Position numbers and translations under genes: made by a program | Source of the DNA: Pseudomonas sp. SL4(2022) | GTDB lineage: Bacteria > Pseudomonadota > Gammaproteobacteria > Pseudomonadales > Pseudomonadaceae | DNA length: 64,000 nucleotides | NCBI RefSeq assembly: GCF_026625725.1 | Contig: NZ_CP113060.1 | Location: 2,672,001-2,736,000, forward strand | Reading direction: 5' to 3' | Notes under the pieces: generated by a model | The model's input: the letters and a program-made list of their open reading frames with translations, nothing else | Database searches by the model: none | Told to the model about the DNA's origin: nothing | Part shown: piece after piece, positions 42,632 to 52,462 of the stretch | How the letters are laid out: each line of letters starts with the position of its first letter | Numbering within the stretch: position 1 is the stretch's first letter

Positions 42632-43471
42632 TTAAGCCGCCTGGCTTTGTACGGGCAGATCAAACTCCGTACGGGTCTGGTAGAGCAACTCCAGGTTGTT
42701 GTGCTCCCAGGGGTGGAACTTAGGCTTGAAGAAGTCGCGGTAGGTGCTGAGCAGCGGGCGGAACACGCCTTCCTTGCCCCACATCCACTGAATGCCGTCG
42801 CGCCACACGCGCCAGTTCCACAGCAGGCCGTCCTGTTTGAGCATATGCGCCAGGCCGCGAGTGGTATCGAGGACAAAGAAGAAGGTGCCCATGATCATCG
42901 CCCGCCGCAGCAGTTTGCGGCTGCCGCAGACCTGGTTATACACGTCGAAAGCCACCGCCTTGTGCTCGGTTTCTTCCAGGGCGTGCCAGCGCCACAGGCG
43001 TTCCATCACCGGATGCGCCCCCTGCATGTGGCGCGGGTCCTTGAGCAGGCCGTCAGCCATGATCGCGGTGATGTGTTCCAGCGCGGCAGTTGCTGCCAGT
43101 TGACGCTGCGGCGAAAACTTCTTCTGGGTAAAGCGGATGCGTGCGCGGGCGCGCTTTTCAATACGGGTAATGTCGTAACCGAGGTCGCGCAGGCGATTGC
43201 TGTACTCAAGGTGCTCGCGGCTGTGGTGGCCTTCCTGGCCGATAAAACCACGGATCTGTTCTTTCAGCACCGGGTCATCGATCTGGTCACGGAAATGGCG
43301 CACCGAATCGATAAAAAAGCGCTCGCCATCGGGGAACAGCACCGACATGGCGTCAAACAAATGGGTCTTGAAGGCATCACCACCGTGCCAATGTCGAGGC
43401 AGCGGGTTGGGGAAATCGAAATCCATATGCCGTGGACGAATCTGCAAACCTTCCGGTGTGGTGCTGACCAT
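42632..43471 (-). CDS. Predicted metal-dependent hydrolase (PF10118-like)
   Basis: A 279-residue protein. Its metal-binding pattern is visible as GFIGQEGHHSREH and HALEETEHKAVAFDVY, giving Glu/His ligand sets typical of the helical di-metal family. The reaction is not established. The start ATG at 43471 has GGGAG 5 bases upstream; the open frame continues 83 codons further without support. It diverges from the AraC gene across a 402-base region that contains a perfect inverted repeat. Confidence 0.88.
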   Translation of the reverse strand: MVSTTPEGLQIRPRHMDFDFPNPLPRHWHGGDAFKTHLFDAMSVLFPDGERFFIDSVRHFRDQIDDPVLKEQIRGFIGQEGHHSREHLEYSNRLRDLGYDITRIEKRARARIRFTQKKFSPQRQLAATAALEHITAIMADGLLKDPRHMQGAHPVMERLWRWHALEETEHKAVAFDVYNQVCGSRKLLRRAMIMGTFFFVLDTTRGLAHMLKQDGLLWNWRVWRDGIQWMWGKEGVFRPLLSTYRDFFKPKFHPWEHNNLELLYQTRTEFDLPVQSQAA

Positions 43472-43873
43472 GCTGACTCCCTGAGTCTGTGACTGACACG
43501 TGAACTCACTATGAGTTCGCCGGGCCGCTCGGCAAAGGTTCACAACAGCCAATATTTCGGTCATATATGGCCAATGTTGTACGGATGTACCAGCGCGTGC
43601 GGCATCTTCGCGCCCTCGTCGTGCATTCAAGCGCCCGTGCCAGAGCTTTGCGTTGGGGAAATCGGCGCTCGCCAGCCGCCTTGCTATGCATATGCCCAAC
43701 CTTCGGTTGTGGCGATGCACTGATCAAGCCCTGACTATGCATAAGGCTTTGAGGGGCGCGGTCTACCGCTCACTAAATTCAGCCGACAGCCTTAGTGACA
43801 CCCTTGTCGGGTTTTGTTGATCAGGGTTATCGTCGCTGCCAGTGGTCATTTCTGGCCAGATAATAAGAACGCT
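43472..43873. other. Divergent intergenic region, AraC gene and di-metal hydrolase
   Basis: These 402 bases contain the inverted repeat at 43502-43518 and an AT-rich TCATATATGGCCAATG stretch near 43561, which may be an operator or promoter. I see no gene or RNA. Confidence 0.4.
43502..43518. promoter_or_regulatory. Inverted repeat upstream of the di-metal hydrolase gene
   Basis: GAACTCA-CTA-TGAGTTC is a perfect 7-base dyad with a 3-base spacer, 31 bases upstream of the hydrolase start. It may bind a dimeric regulator. Confidence 0.35.
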
Positions 43874-44893
43874 ATGAAGCCATCACCGAATTTCTTTGCC
43901 GAACTGGTTCCTGTCGCCTATGCCGCCGCCTTGCTCGATCTGGTCGAAGAGCTTGGCGTACCGCGTGCGCAGTTATTCAATGCAGCCCGCGTGCGGCCTG
44001 AGGTGCTGGGCAATCCCCAGGGGCGATTGTCCTTTATCGACTTCACCCAACTCACCAGCAGCGCCCTGCGCCTGTGTGATGAGCCGGCGCTGGGGCTGCT
44101 GCTTGGCCAGCGCCTGAATGTCTCCACCCATGGCATCCTCGGCTATGCCGTGCTGTCCAGCGCCAACCTGGGCAAGGCCATCCAGTTTGCCCTCAAGTAT
44201 TACCGAGTACTGGGGCTGACCTATGAACTGGAAATGGTCGAGTTGGGCGCACGCGTCGAGTTGCGCGCCAGCGAATCGATGCCGCTGGGGCCTTTGAGTC
44301 GCTTTGCCGCCGAAAGCTTGCTGACCAGCCTCTACACCATTGCGCGTTTTCTCGTGGGCGAGCGCCTGCAAGACGTTGAAGTCGGTTTTGCCCACGCCGC
44401 ACCGCACTATGCCGAGCGCTATGAACGTTTGTTCGGCGTGCCAGTGGCGTTTGATCAGCTGTATCACCGCCTGAGCATGCCAATTGGCTACCTGGATCGA
44501 CCGATGGCCCTGGCCAACCCGGCCACGGTGCAAATGTGCGAACAGCAATGTGAAGCGCTGCTGGCCAGCCTGGATGTACAGGACGGCCTGCTGACCCGCG
44601 TGCGCCGCCTGTTGTTGGCGCGCCCCGGCGACTTCCCCGACCTGGCCAGCGCCGCCGAAGCCCTGCACACCAGCGGCCGCAGCCTGCGCCGGCACCTGTC
44701 GAGCATGGGCACCAGCTACCAGCAAGTGCTCGATGAAGTGCGCAAGAGCCTGGCCCTGCAATACCTCACCACCACCCACCTGCCGCTCTACGAAATTGCC
44801 TACCTGCTGGGCTTTAGCGACCCCTCGAATTTCCGCCGTGCGTTCAAGAAATGGACGGGTAAACTGCCCAGTGATTACCGCGCTGAGGAATAA
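43874..44893 (+). CDS. AraC-family regulator (OruR-like)
   Basis: A 339-residue regulator with an N-terminal arabinose-binding-type domain (residues 1-210) and a C-terminal double helix-turn-helix (SAAEALHTSGRSLRRHLSSM and YEIAYLLGFSDPSNFRRAFKKW). From memory of PAO1 gene order it corresponds to PA0831 (OruR, ornithine utilisation regulator), since neighbours match PA0828-PA0833. I do not claim its inducer here. The MBL-fold gene starts 2 bases after its stop, so the two are one transcript. Confidence 0.9.
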   Translation: MKPSPNFFAELVPVAYAAALLDLVEELGVPRAQLFNAARVRPEVLGNPQGRLSFIDFTQLTSSALRLCDEPALGLLLGQRLNVSTHGILGYAVLSSANLGKAIQFALKYYRVLGLTYELEMVELGARVELRASESMPLGPLSRFAAESLLTSLYTIARFLVGERLQDVEVGFAHAAPHYAERYERLFGVPVAFDQLYHRLSMPIGYLDRPMALANPATVQMCEQQCEALLASLDVQDGLLTRVRRLLLARPGDFPDLASAAEALHTSGRSLRRHLSSMGTSYQQVLDEVRKSLALQYLTTTHLPLYEIAYLLGFSDPSNFRRAFKKWTGKLPSDYRAEE

Positions 44894-44895
44894 CC

Positions 44896-45543
44896 ATGAG
44901 TTCTGCCGCAACCCCGACCCTGATCCGCGAAACCTTTCCTGTCGGGCCGTTGCAGTGCAACTGCACGATCATCGGTGACCCTGTGACCAAGAAGGCGATT
45001 GTGGTCGATCCAGGTGGCAATCCTGATCTGATCATGGCGCGTCTGGAGGCGCACGGGTTGAAGGTGGTGAGCATCATCCATACCCACGCGCATCTGGATC
45101 ACTTTCTCGCCTCGGGGCAGATGAAGGAGAAGACCGGCGCGACGCTGCATTTGCATAAAGAGGATCAGTTCCTCTGGGACAACCTGGAGATGCAGTGCCG
45201 CATGTTCGGTGTGCCTTACACGCCGGTGCCCGCCCCGGATCAGTGGCTCAGTGATGACGAAGCGTTGGCCTGCGGCTGTGGTGTGGCATTGCACACGCCT
45301 GGGCATACGCCGGGGTCGATGAGTTTCTGGTTTGCCGATGCCAAGCTGCTGATTGCCGGCGACACCCTGTTCAAGCGCGGCATTGGTCGGACGGATTTGT
45401 GGGGCGGGGATTATTCGACCATCGAACGTTCGATCAAGCAGCGCTTGTATTGCCTGGATGAGGATGCCACGGTGGTCACCGGCCACGGTCCGGATACTCG
45501 GCTGGGCGATGAAATGCGTGAAAATCCGTTTGTTCGCGCATGA
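44896..45543 (+). CDS. Metallo-beta-lactamase-fold hydrolase (glyoxalase II-like)
   Basis: A 215-residue protein. Metal ligands are complete: THAHLDH (HxHxDH), the His in LHTPGHTPGSMSFW, the Asp in AGDTLFKRGIGRTDL, and the C-terminal His in TGHGPDT. It resembles the YcbL/glyoxalase II group, hydrolysing thioesters such as S-lactoylglutathione. It starts 2 bases after the AraC gene stop. Confidence 0.92.
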   Translation: MSSAATPTLIRETFPVGPLQCNCTIIGDPVTKKAIVVDPGGNPDLIMARLEAHGLKVVSIIHTHAHLDHFLASGQMKEKTGATLHLHKEDQFLWDNLEMQCRMFGVPYTPVPAPDQWLSDDEALACGCGVALHTPGHTPGSMSFWFADAKLLIAGDTLFKRGIGRTDLWGGDYSTIERSIKQRLYCLDEDATVVTGHGPDTRLGDEMRENPFVRA

Positions 45544-45656
45544 GCAGGCCGTGTGTACCGGGCGTTGACGGTGGGTCGGGAAGGAACTTTCGTAGGGCTT
45601 TCTGCTCTCACCTGCGGGTGAAAACCTTGTACTCGAATTGGATGAAGGAAGCGCAC

Positions 45657-46313
45657 ATGAAGCTGTGGCGAAATCTGCCGGTTGCATTACTCGGTCTGAG
45701 TGTATTGGCCGGCTGTACCACCAACCCCTATACCGGTGAGCGTGAGGCGGGCAAGGCGGGCATCTACGGCGGAATTGGTGCGGTGACTGGCGCGGTGATT
45801 GGTGCGACCACCTCAAGCAAGAAGGATCGTGGCAAAGGTGCCCTGATCGGCGCGGCCGTCGGTGGTGCAGCCGGTGGTGGTTATGGCTATTACGTTGATA
45901 CTCAGGAAGCCAAGTTGCGCCAGACCCTGCAGGGCACGGGTGTACAGGTGCAGCGCAATGGGGATGACCTGAAGCTGATCATGCCGGGCAATATCACCTT
46001 CGCCAGTAACTCGGCGGATATTTCCAGCAGCTTCTATCCGACGCTTAACTCGCTGGTCACGGTATTCAAGGAGTTCAACAAGAACGGCGTGAACATCGTT
46101 GGCCATACGGACAGCACCGGCTCGTTCGAGTTGAATCAGAACCTGTCCAACCGGCGTGCACAGAGTGTTGCCTCTTATCTGAGTGCCAATGGTGTTGCCG
46201 GTTCGCGCTTGTCGGCCTACGGCGCGGGTCCGAGTCAGCCAATTGCCAGCAATGCCAATGAAGCTGGCCGCGCGCAGAACCGCCGCGTCGAGATCAACCT
46301 GCGTCCGCTATAA
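45657..46313 (+). CDS. OmpA-family lipoprotein with glycine-zipper domain
   Basis: A 218-residue outer-membrane lipoprotein (lipobox SVLAGC, Cys at about 18). A glycine-zipper segment follows (GIYGGIGAVTGAVIGATT, then GKGALIGAAVGGAAGGGYG), and the C-terminal peptidoglycan-binding OmpA domain (about residues 105-218) contains NIVGHTDSTGSFELNQNLS and RRVEINLRPL. The start ATG has AAGGA 9 bases upstream; the longer frame has no signal. Its role is envelope anchoring. Terminator follows. Confidence 0.94.
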   Translation: MKLWRNLPVALLGLSVLAGCTTNPYTGEREAGKAGIYGGIGAVTGAVIGATTSSKKDRGKGALIGAAVGGAAGGGYGYYVDTQEAKLRQTLQGTGVQVQRNGDDLKLIMPGNITFASNSADISSSFYPTLNSLVTVFKEFNKNGVNIVGHTDSTGSFELNQNLSNRRAQSVASYLSANGVAGSRLSAYGAGPSQPIASNANEAGRAQNRRVEINLRPL

Positions 46314-46330
46314 GCGCAGGCGTTTACAAG

Positions 46331-46362
46331 GCCGTGCAGTCTCCAGGCTGCGCGGCTTTTTT
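46331..46362 (+). terminator. Rho-independent terminator after the OmpA-family gene
   Basis: Stem GCCGTGCAG / CTGCGCGGC with one wobble pair and an 8-base loop is followed by six T residues, 18 bases after the stop codon. Confidence 0.85.
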
Positions 46363-46486
46363 ATGCCGGCGATTTGGGCCCGGCTACCTGTTCAAATCGT
46401 GACTAGACTGCTGGCAATGGTTCACTTCTACCTTGCCGTCGCAGTGCCCCAGTCTGCGCCGGACATGGACGATGACTGGAGATTCC

Positions 46487-49400
46487 ATGGACGACCACCT
46501 CGCGTTTCCTGCCCGGAAAATCTGGCTGCCACTTTGGGCCACCCTGTTTGTGTTGATCAGCCTGGTCAGTTTGTCGCTCTGGCAATGGCAGGCACTGACG
46601 CAGCGTGACAATCAGCAGCGCCAACAACGTTTTGAGCTCGAAGCGCAGGACATCAGTCAGCGTGTGATTAGCCGTATGCAGGGCTACGAGATGGTTTTGC
46701 GCGGTGTTTCGGGTTTGATGACGGGCAGTGAGCATGTGGCGCGCGAAGAGTGGGAGCGGGCCGTTGATCAGCTGCAACTGCAGGATCGTTATCCCGGCAT
46801 TCAAGGGCTGGCGTGGTCCCGCTATTTGGCAGCTGATCAGCTTGAGGCCTTTATTGCCGACGAGCGTGCTGGCGGCCGCGAGGATTTCCGCCTGTATCCC
46901 CCTGGCCAGCGTGAACATTATCTGCTGATCGACTACATCAGCCCGCTGGATTGGCGCAATCGCCGGGTTTTGGGCTTCGACATGCTCAGTGAGGCGGTGC
47001 GCCGGGCGGCTGTTGAACAGGCGATGGACACCGGTGTAGCGACCCTGAGTGCGCCGGTCATTCTGCGTCAGGAAACTGCAGAGAATGTGCAGGCCGGTGT
47101 GCTGTTGTACCTGCCGGTGTATCAGCCCGGTAAACCATTGAGCACCCGTGAGGAGCGCCGTGCAGCAGTACTCGGCATGCTCCACGCCGCTTTTCGCAGC
47201 CATGATCTGATGGCCGGGATTCTGGGAGCGCAATCCAGTCGATTTTCCATTCGCCTGAGGGATCAGCAGGCCCCTGATACCGTGCTGCTCAGCGGGGAAG
47301 AACAAACGGCAGGTTTACCCGCTTCGTTCCGCCATGTGATCGAGCTGCCCCTGTATGGGCGTAACTGGTTACTGGAGGTGAGCAGCACCGACATCTATGA
47401 CGCTACGCGGATCAATCCGGACGGGCATGCCAGTTTGTGGCTGGGGTTGCTGGTCGCTGTGCTGCTGGCATTGTTGGTGGGCGGCTATCTCTACTGGCGC
47501 GAGCGCGAAGCGCATAGCAGCCTGCTGGCCACCGAGCGTTTGCGTGAGCGAGAGGAGCGCTTTCGATTACTGCTGGAACGGCTGCCGGTTGCAACACTGC
47601 TGTGCAATGCACAGGGGCGCATCGAGATGGCCAATCGCAGTGCTGCGGAACTGCTGGATTGTCCTGCTGATAGCCTGATCGGCGAACGGATGAAGCGCTT
47701 TCTGCCGACGGTTGATCAGCTCAGTGAACTGGTCAGTGGCGAGGGGGCTGCGGAGTTGGCCAGCGAATATCAGGCTCGCCGCGACCTGGGTGATGACATA
47801 CCGGTGACGTTGAGCCTTAGCGTGTTGGACGACTCCAGCGGCGTCAGCTATCTGATCAACCTGATTGACCTGCGCGCCCGTAAAGGTGCGGAAGAGCGCT
47901 TTCGCCGGGTAGTTGAGGCTTCGCCCAATGCGATTGTGCTGGTGGATGCCAACGGTTGCATTGCCATGGTCAATCGCCAGGCAGAAAAGTTGTTCGGCTA
48001 TTCACGCGACCAGTTGCTTGCCCAGCCAGTGGAACTGCTGTTGCCCGAACCCTTGCGTACCAGTCACGCGCCTATGCGCATGGCATTTCAGAGTGCCCCG
48101 GTGCAACGCCAGATGGGCCGTAACCGCGAGCTGTTCGGCCAGCACAGTGATGGTCGGTTGATCCCTCTGGAGGTTGGTCTGTCGCCCATTCTGGGCGGCG
48201 AGGATGCTCTGGTACAGGCGGTGATCATCGACATCAGTGAGCGCAAAGCCGCCGAGCAGCGGCTGCGAGAGCAAGCCGAGCAGTTGATTCTGGCCAATCG
48301 CTATAAGTCGGAGTTTCTTGCCAACATGTCCCATGAGCTGCGCACGCCGCTCAACAGCATCCTGATTCTCAGTGACCAACTCCGCCTGAATAGTGCCGGC
48401 AACCTGACGGAGAAGCAGGCCAGGCATGCGGACATCGTGCACCGTGCGGGCAGTGACCTGTTGCAGCTGATCAATGATGTACTGGATCTGGCCAAGGTCG
48501 AATCCGGGCGTATGCAACTCAAGCTCGAAGCGCTGAATATGCAGGATATTCTGGTGGAGCTGGATGCCAGCCTGAGGCCGATGGCTGAGCTCAAGGGCTT
48601 GCATCTGCACACGCAGTTGGAAGCCGGCGTTCCTCGCATCGTTCATTGCGACCGTATTCGGTTGCATCAGATTTTGCGCAATCTGCTGTCAAATGCCTTG
48701 AAGTTTACCGAGCAGGGGGCGGTCAGCCTGACTGTCAGCTGTGCCAGTGGTGAGCCGCCAGCCGGTCATGAGTTACTCGATTTCAGCGTGCGCGATACGG
48801 GTATTGGTATCGCGGCGGATAAACACGAGCAGATCTTTCAGGCCTTTCAACAAATCGATGGTTCTACCAGCAGACGTTTTGGCGGCACGGGGCTTGGGCT
48901 GGCGATTACCCGTCAGCTGGTGCTGGCAATGGACGGCGAGATCAGCCTGCAGAGTGCGCCGGGCGAAGGTTCCTGCTTCAGTGTGCGTCTGCCGGTACGC
49001 GTCGTGCCTCAGGTGGCGGATGAACCATTGCCGGATGCGCCGCAGCGCAGTGGCAGCGGCCCGGCTGTCCTGATTGTCGAGGACGATGTGAACTTTGCGG
49101 CCGTGCTGGCCGAAGAAGCGCAGGCCCGTGGCTTCACCAGCGTGCACTGCCGCAGTGGTGTGCAGGCACTCAATCTGCTGCAGAGCGAGCATTTCAGCGC
49201 CGTCATCCTGGATATTCTGCTGCCGGATATCAGTGGCTGGCAGCTGTTCCGGCGGCTGCGTGGGCAGGCCAGCTATCGTCTGACGCCGGTGCATATCATT
49301 TCCTGCGTACCGCAACCGATTGACTGGACTGATGACGGCACTCGGTATCTGGTCAAGCCCATTCAACGCGCCGATCTGGAGCAGGTATTTGCTGAGTTGC

Positions 49401-50248
49401 AGCACAGCCCCCTGCCGGTGCAGCGCCTGCTTCTGGTTGAGGATGTTGAGGTGGAGCGCGAGCATTATCGCGAGCACCTGCAGCAACTGGGGTTCACGGT
49501 GCGCGCCTGTGCCCGTGCGGATGAGGCGCGTAGCGTTTACAGCAAAGAGCAGTTCAGTGCGCTGGTGATCGATCTTGATCTACCGGACCAGGATGGCTTC
49601 GAGTTGCTTGAAAGTCTGGATCGTCTGAGCCCTCTGCTCGGCAAACGCGTGGTGATCAACACCGGGGTGGACGTCACGCGTCAGGCGCTACAGCGTTTGC
49701 GTCGTTTCAGCGCTGTGGTAGTGCATAAGCATGGCGAAGATATGCAGGGTTTGAGCGAGGCTGTGCAGGGCTTTCTGGGCGGTGTGTGTGATGACCCGGT
49801 CCGCCAGGAGGTGGTTCATCTGGACAACCCGTTGGAAGGACGGCGCGTGCTGCTGGTTGATGATGATGTGCGCAATGTCTACGCCATGAGTGCTTTGCTC
49901 GACGAATTGGGGCTGGTGATCGGCTCTGCCAAGGACGGAGTGGAGGCTATTGCCTGCTATGAGCGCGAGCCCTTTGATCTGATTCTGATGGACATGGCCA
50001 TGCCCGTGATGGATGGCTACACCGCCACCCGCCTACTGAAAGGCGAGCATGCCTGTGCCATCCCGATCATCGCCCTGACGGCCCACGCAATGAACGGCGA
50101 TCGGGAAAAGTGCATCGCTGCGGGGGCCGACGATTACCTGGCCAAACCGGTCAGTCGTGAGGCCTTACTCGACATGCTGGTGCGCTGGTTGGCCTATGCG
50201 CCGGGGTCGGGTGCAACGGCAGGTGGTTCAACGGCAGCGTTCCGGTAG
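46487..50248 (+). CDS. Hybrid sensor histidine kinase with CHASE, PAS and three receiver domains
   Basis: A 1253-residue signalling protein. Order: membrane segment (about 11-30), periplasmic CHASE domain (about 40-270), second membrane segment (about 313-335), two PAS domains (about 345-465 and 468-590), HisKA with phospho-acceptor H616 (MSHELRTPL), ATPase domain (NALKF, DTGIGI and GGTGLGLAI boxes), then three receivers. The receivers carry phospho-Asp D909, D1029 and D1169, and the first and third keep the expected Lys (YLVKPI, YLAKPV); the second has VVHKHG instead. There is no HPt domain. I chose the ATG at 46487 for GGAG 6 bases upstream. The next gene is a REC-GGDEF-EAL protein, its probable output partner. 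Confidence 0.95.
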   Translation: MDDHLAFPARKIWLPLWATLFVLISLVSLSLWQWQALTQRDNQQRQQRFELEAQDISQRVISRMQGYEMVLRGVSGLMTGSEHVAREEWERAVDQLQLQDRYPGIQGLAWSRYLAADQLEAFIADERAGGREDFRLYPPGQREHYLLIDYISPLDWRNRRVLGFDMLSEAVRRAAVEQAMDTGVATLSAPVILRQETAENVQAGVLLYLPVYQPGKPLSTREERRAAVLGMLHAAFRSHDLMAGILGAQSSRFSIRLRDQQAPDTVLLSGEEQTAGLPASFRHVIELPLYGRNWLLEVSSTDIYDATRINPDGHASLWLGLLVAVLLALLVGGYLYWREREAHSSLLATERLREREERFRLLLERLPVATLLCNAQGRIEMANRSAAELLDCPADSLIGERMKRFLPTVDQLSELVSGEGAAELASEYQARRDLGDDIPVTLSLSVLDDSSGVSYLINLIDLRARKGAEERFRRVVEASPNAIVLVDANGCIAMVNRQAEKLFGYSRDQLLAQPVELLLPEPLRTSHAPMRMAFQSAPVQRQMGRNRELFGQHSDGRLIPLEVGLSPILGGEDALVQAVIIDISERKAAEQRLREQAEQLILANRYKSEFLANMSHELRTPLNSILILSDQLRLNSAGNLTEKQARHADIVHRAGSDLLQLINDVLDLAKVESGRMQLKLEALNMQDILVELDASLRPMAELKGLHLHTQLEAGVPRIVHCDRIRLHQILRNLLSNALKFTEQGAVSLTVSCASGEPPAGHELLDFSVRDTGIGIAADKHEQIFQAFQQIDGSTSRRFGGTGLGLAITRQLVLAMDGEISLQSAPGEGSCFSVRLPVRVVPQVADEPLPDAPQRSGSGPAVLIVEDDVNFAAVLAEEAQARGFTSVHCRSGVQALNLLQSEHFSAVILDILLPDISGWQLFRRLRGQASYRLTPVHIISCVPQPIDWTDDGTRYLVKPIQRADLEQVFAELQHSPLPVQRLLLVEDVEVEREHYREHLQQLGFTVRACARADEARSVYSKEQFSALVIDLDLPDQDGFELLESLDRLSPLLGKRVVINTGVDVTRQALQRLRRFSAVVVHKHGEDMQGLSEAVQGFLGGVCDDPVRQEVVHLDNPLEGRRVLLVDDDVRNVYAMSALLDELGLVIGSAKDGVEAIACYEREPFDLILMDMAMPVMDGYTATRLLKGEHACAIPIIALTAHAMNGDREKCIAAGADDYLAKPVSREALLDMLVRWLAYAPGSGATAGGSTAAFR

Positions 50249-50314
50249 TTTCACTGGGTACTGCTACCCTGAACCAGAGCGAGGGACGGTAGGGCCAGGG
50301 GCAAGGGAGGACAC

Positions 50315-52462
50315 ATGGCACAGCTACAGATGAAGGTTGCGGCACCGACTCAGATTCTGCTGGTGGTTGATGATCGCCCGGAGAACCTTGAAGCCATGGA
50401 GGCCTTGCTCGACGATGGCGACTGGCAGTTGCGCTGTGTGGGGTCGGGCGAGGAGGCGTTGCAGTGCCTGCTTGAGAACGATGTCGGGCTGGTACTGCTC
50501 GACGTACAGATGCCGCAGATGGACGGTTTTGAAGTGGCGCGCCTGATGCGCGGCAATCCGCGCACCCGCTACACCCCGATCATATTCGTGTCTGCCATTG
50601 CCCAGACTCAGGACTCGGTGCTCAAGGGCTATGCCACTGGGGCCGTGGACTTCATGCTCAAACCGTTCGAACCCAGTGTGCTGCGGTACAAGATTCACGC
50701 CCTGCTTGAGCACGAGCGCAATCGCAGTGAGCTGCTGCAACTCAGTCAGCAATTGGACAATGCACGTGCGTTCAATGCCTCGGTACTGGATAACGCTGCT
50801 GAGGGCATCATGGTGGTGGGGGACGATGGCCGTATCCAGTTCGCCAATCCGGCCATGGCGCGCATGCTCGACAGTTCTGTGCGCGACCTGGAGGGCAGTG
50901 AAATGCTTTCTTACCTGGTGGCGCCCCAGGTCACCTGCGAGTGGCGCATGTCCGAGTTCTATCAGCAATGGCGGCGTGGTGAAGCCTATCGTCTACATGA
51001 TGCCAATTTGCGTACCCTGAGCGGTGGTCAGGTGCCAGTGGCATTGTCCTGTTCGCCCTTGCCGCGCCTGCAACATGCCATGGTGGTCATGGCGCTGGAT
51101 ATGTCGGTGGTGCGCAACCTGCACCAACAGCTGGAGTCGCAGGCCATCACCGATGCGCTGACGGGCCTGCTCAATCGCCGTGGGTTCTATCAAGCGGTGG
51201 ATGCGGCACTGGCGCGCATCGATCGGAGTGGTCAGCGCATGGCGGTGCTTTATCTCGATCTGGATGGGTTCAAACGCATCAATGACTCTTTGGGGCACGA
51301 CGCCGGTGATCAGTTGCTCAAGCGCGTGGGGGAGCAGCTCAAGACCAGTCTGCGTCCCTACGACAGTCTGGCGCGGATCGGCGGCGATGAGTTTACCGCG
51401 CTGCTCGATAGCCTGGAGCACCCTGAGGATGCTGCCCGCATTGCCGAGAAACTGATTGAGCAGGTTTCAGTGCGGCATACCATAGAAGGCGTGGATGTGA
51501 CCCTGGGGGCCAGTGTTGGCATTGCCTGCTTCCCTGAGTGTGGACAGACTGTTGAGGGATTGTTGCGTGCGGCGGACATGGCCATGTACGAGGCCAAGCG
51601 TTCCGGGCGGCAGCAATACCGCTTCTTTTCAGCGGAGATGAACGGCCGTGCGCGCTCGCGGCTGATGCTCGAAGAAAGCCTGCGCAACGCCATCGAGAAT
51701 GATGACTTTGTTCTGGTCTACCAGCCGCAGATTTACCTCGATAGCGGTCGCTTGCGTGGTTTCGAGGCGCTGCTGCGCTGGCAGCATCGGGTGGCAGGGA
51801 CGGTCGCGCCGGGGGTTTTTATTCCGTTGCTGGAAGAAACCCGGTTGATCAACCGCTTGGGCAGTTGGATTTTTAAGGCCGGTGTAGAACAGTGCCGGCA
51901 GATGAGTCAGCTGCATGGTTCTGAGCTGGTTGTCAGTCTCAACGTCAGCCCGGTGCAGTTCAGTATGCCGCAGCTGGTCGATGACTTGCGCCGGGTGCTG
52001 GATGAGCACCAGTTGGCGGCACAGCAGTTGGAGGTGGAAGTCACCGAGAGTGCGCTGATGCAGGATCTGGAGACCAGTCGCGAACAGCTGCGCCAGCTGC
52101 GCCAGCTGGGGGTGAAAATTGCCATCGACGATTTTGGTACCGGCTACTCATCCCTGGCCTATCTGCGCCATTTCGAGTTGGATACGCTGAAGATCGACCG
52201 CCTGTTTATTGCCAATATGCTCGACTCACCGCGCGATGCGGCGGTGGTCAGTACCATTATTGATTTGGGCCGCCACCTGGGCCTGGAAGTGATCGCCGAA
52301 GGGGTGGAAACCATGGCCCAGCGTGACTGGCTGGCCCAGCACCACTGCGCGATCATGCAGGGCTTTCTGGTGGCGCCGGGGCTGAGCGCGGAGCAGGCCA
52401 GGGCGTTTCCTGCGCAGCTGGACTGGCACAACCTGCCGCGCAACGAAAAGCCCGCCGGATAG
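50315..52462 (+). CDS. Response regulator with REC-PAS-GGDEF-EAL output
   Basis: A 715-residue protein. A receiver with phospho-acceptor D63 (VLLDVQMPQMDG) is followed by a PAS domain (about 155-275), a full GGDEF domain with G356-F360 and an intact RxxD inhibitory site (RPYD five residues before), and an EAL domain with E484-L486, LNVSPVQF and DDFGTGYSSLAY. It may make or degrade c-di-GMP, likely switched by phosphorylation from the upstream kinase. ATG at 50315 has GGGAGGA 6 bases upstream. Its stop codon lies inside a hairpin that also serves the convergent gene. Confidence 0.95.
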   Translation: MAQLQMKVAAPTQILLVVDDRPENLEAMEALLDDGDWQLRCVGSGEEALQCLLENDVGLVLLDVQMPQMDGFEVARLMRGNPRTRYTPIIFVSAIAQTQDSVLKGYATGAVDFMLKPFEPSVLRYKIHALLEHERNRSELLQLSQQLDNARAFNASVLDNAAEGIMVVGDDGRIQFANPAMARMLDSSVRDLEGSEMLSYLVAPQVTCEWRMSEFYQQWRRGEAYRLHDANLRTLSGGQVPVALSCSPLPRLQHAMVVMALDMSVVRNLHQQLESQAITDALTGLLNRRGFYQAVDAALARIDRSGQRMAVLYLDLDGFKRINDSLGHDAGDQLLKRVGEQLKTSLRPYDSLARIGGDEFTALLDSLEHPEDAARIAEKLIEQVSVRHTIEGVDVTLGASVGIACFPECGQTVEGLLRAADMAMYEAKRSGRQQYRFFSAEMNGRARSRLMLEESLRNAIENDDFVLVYQPQIYLDSGRLRGFEALLRWQHRVAGTVAPGVFIPLLEETRLINRLGSWIFKAGVEQCRQMSQLHGSELVVSLNVSPVQFSMPQLVDDLRRVLDEHQLAAQQLEVEVTESALMQDLETSREQLRQLRQLGVKIAIDDFGTGYSSLAYLRHFELDTLKIDRLFIANMLDSPRDAAVVSTIIDLGRHLGLEVIAEGVETMAQRDWLAQHHCAIMQGFLVAPGLSAEQARAFPAQLDWHNLPRNEKPAG

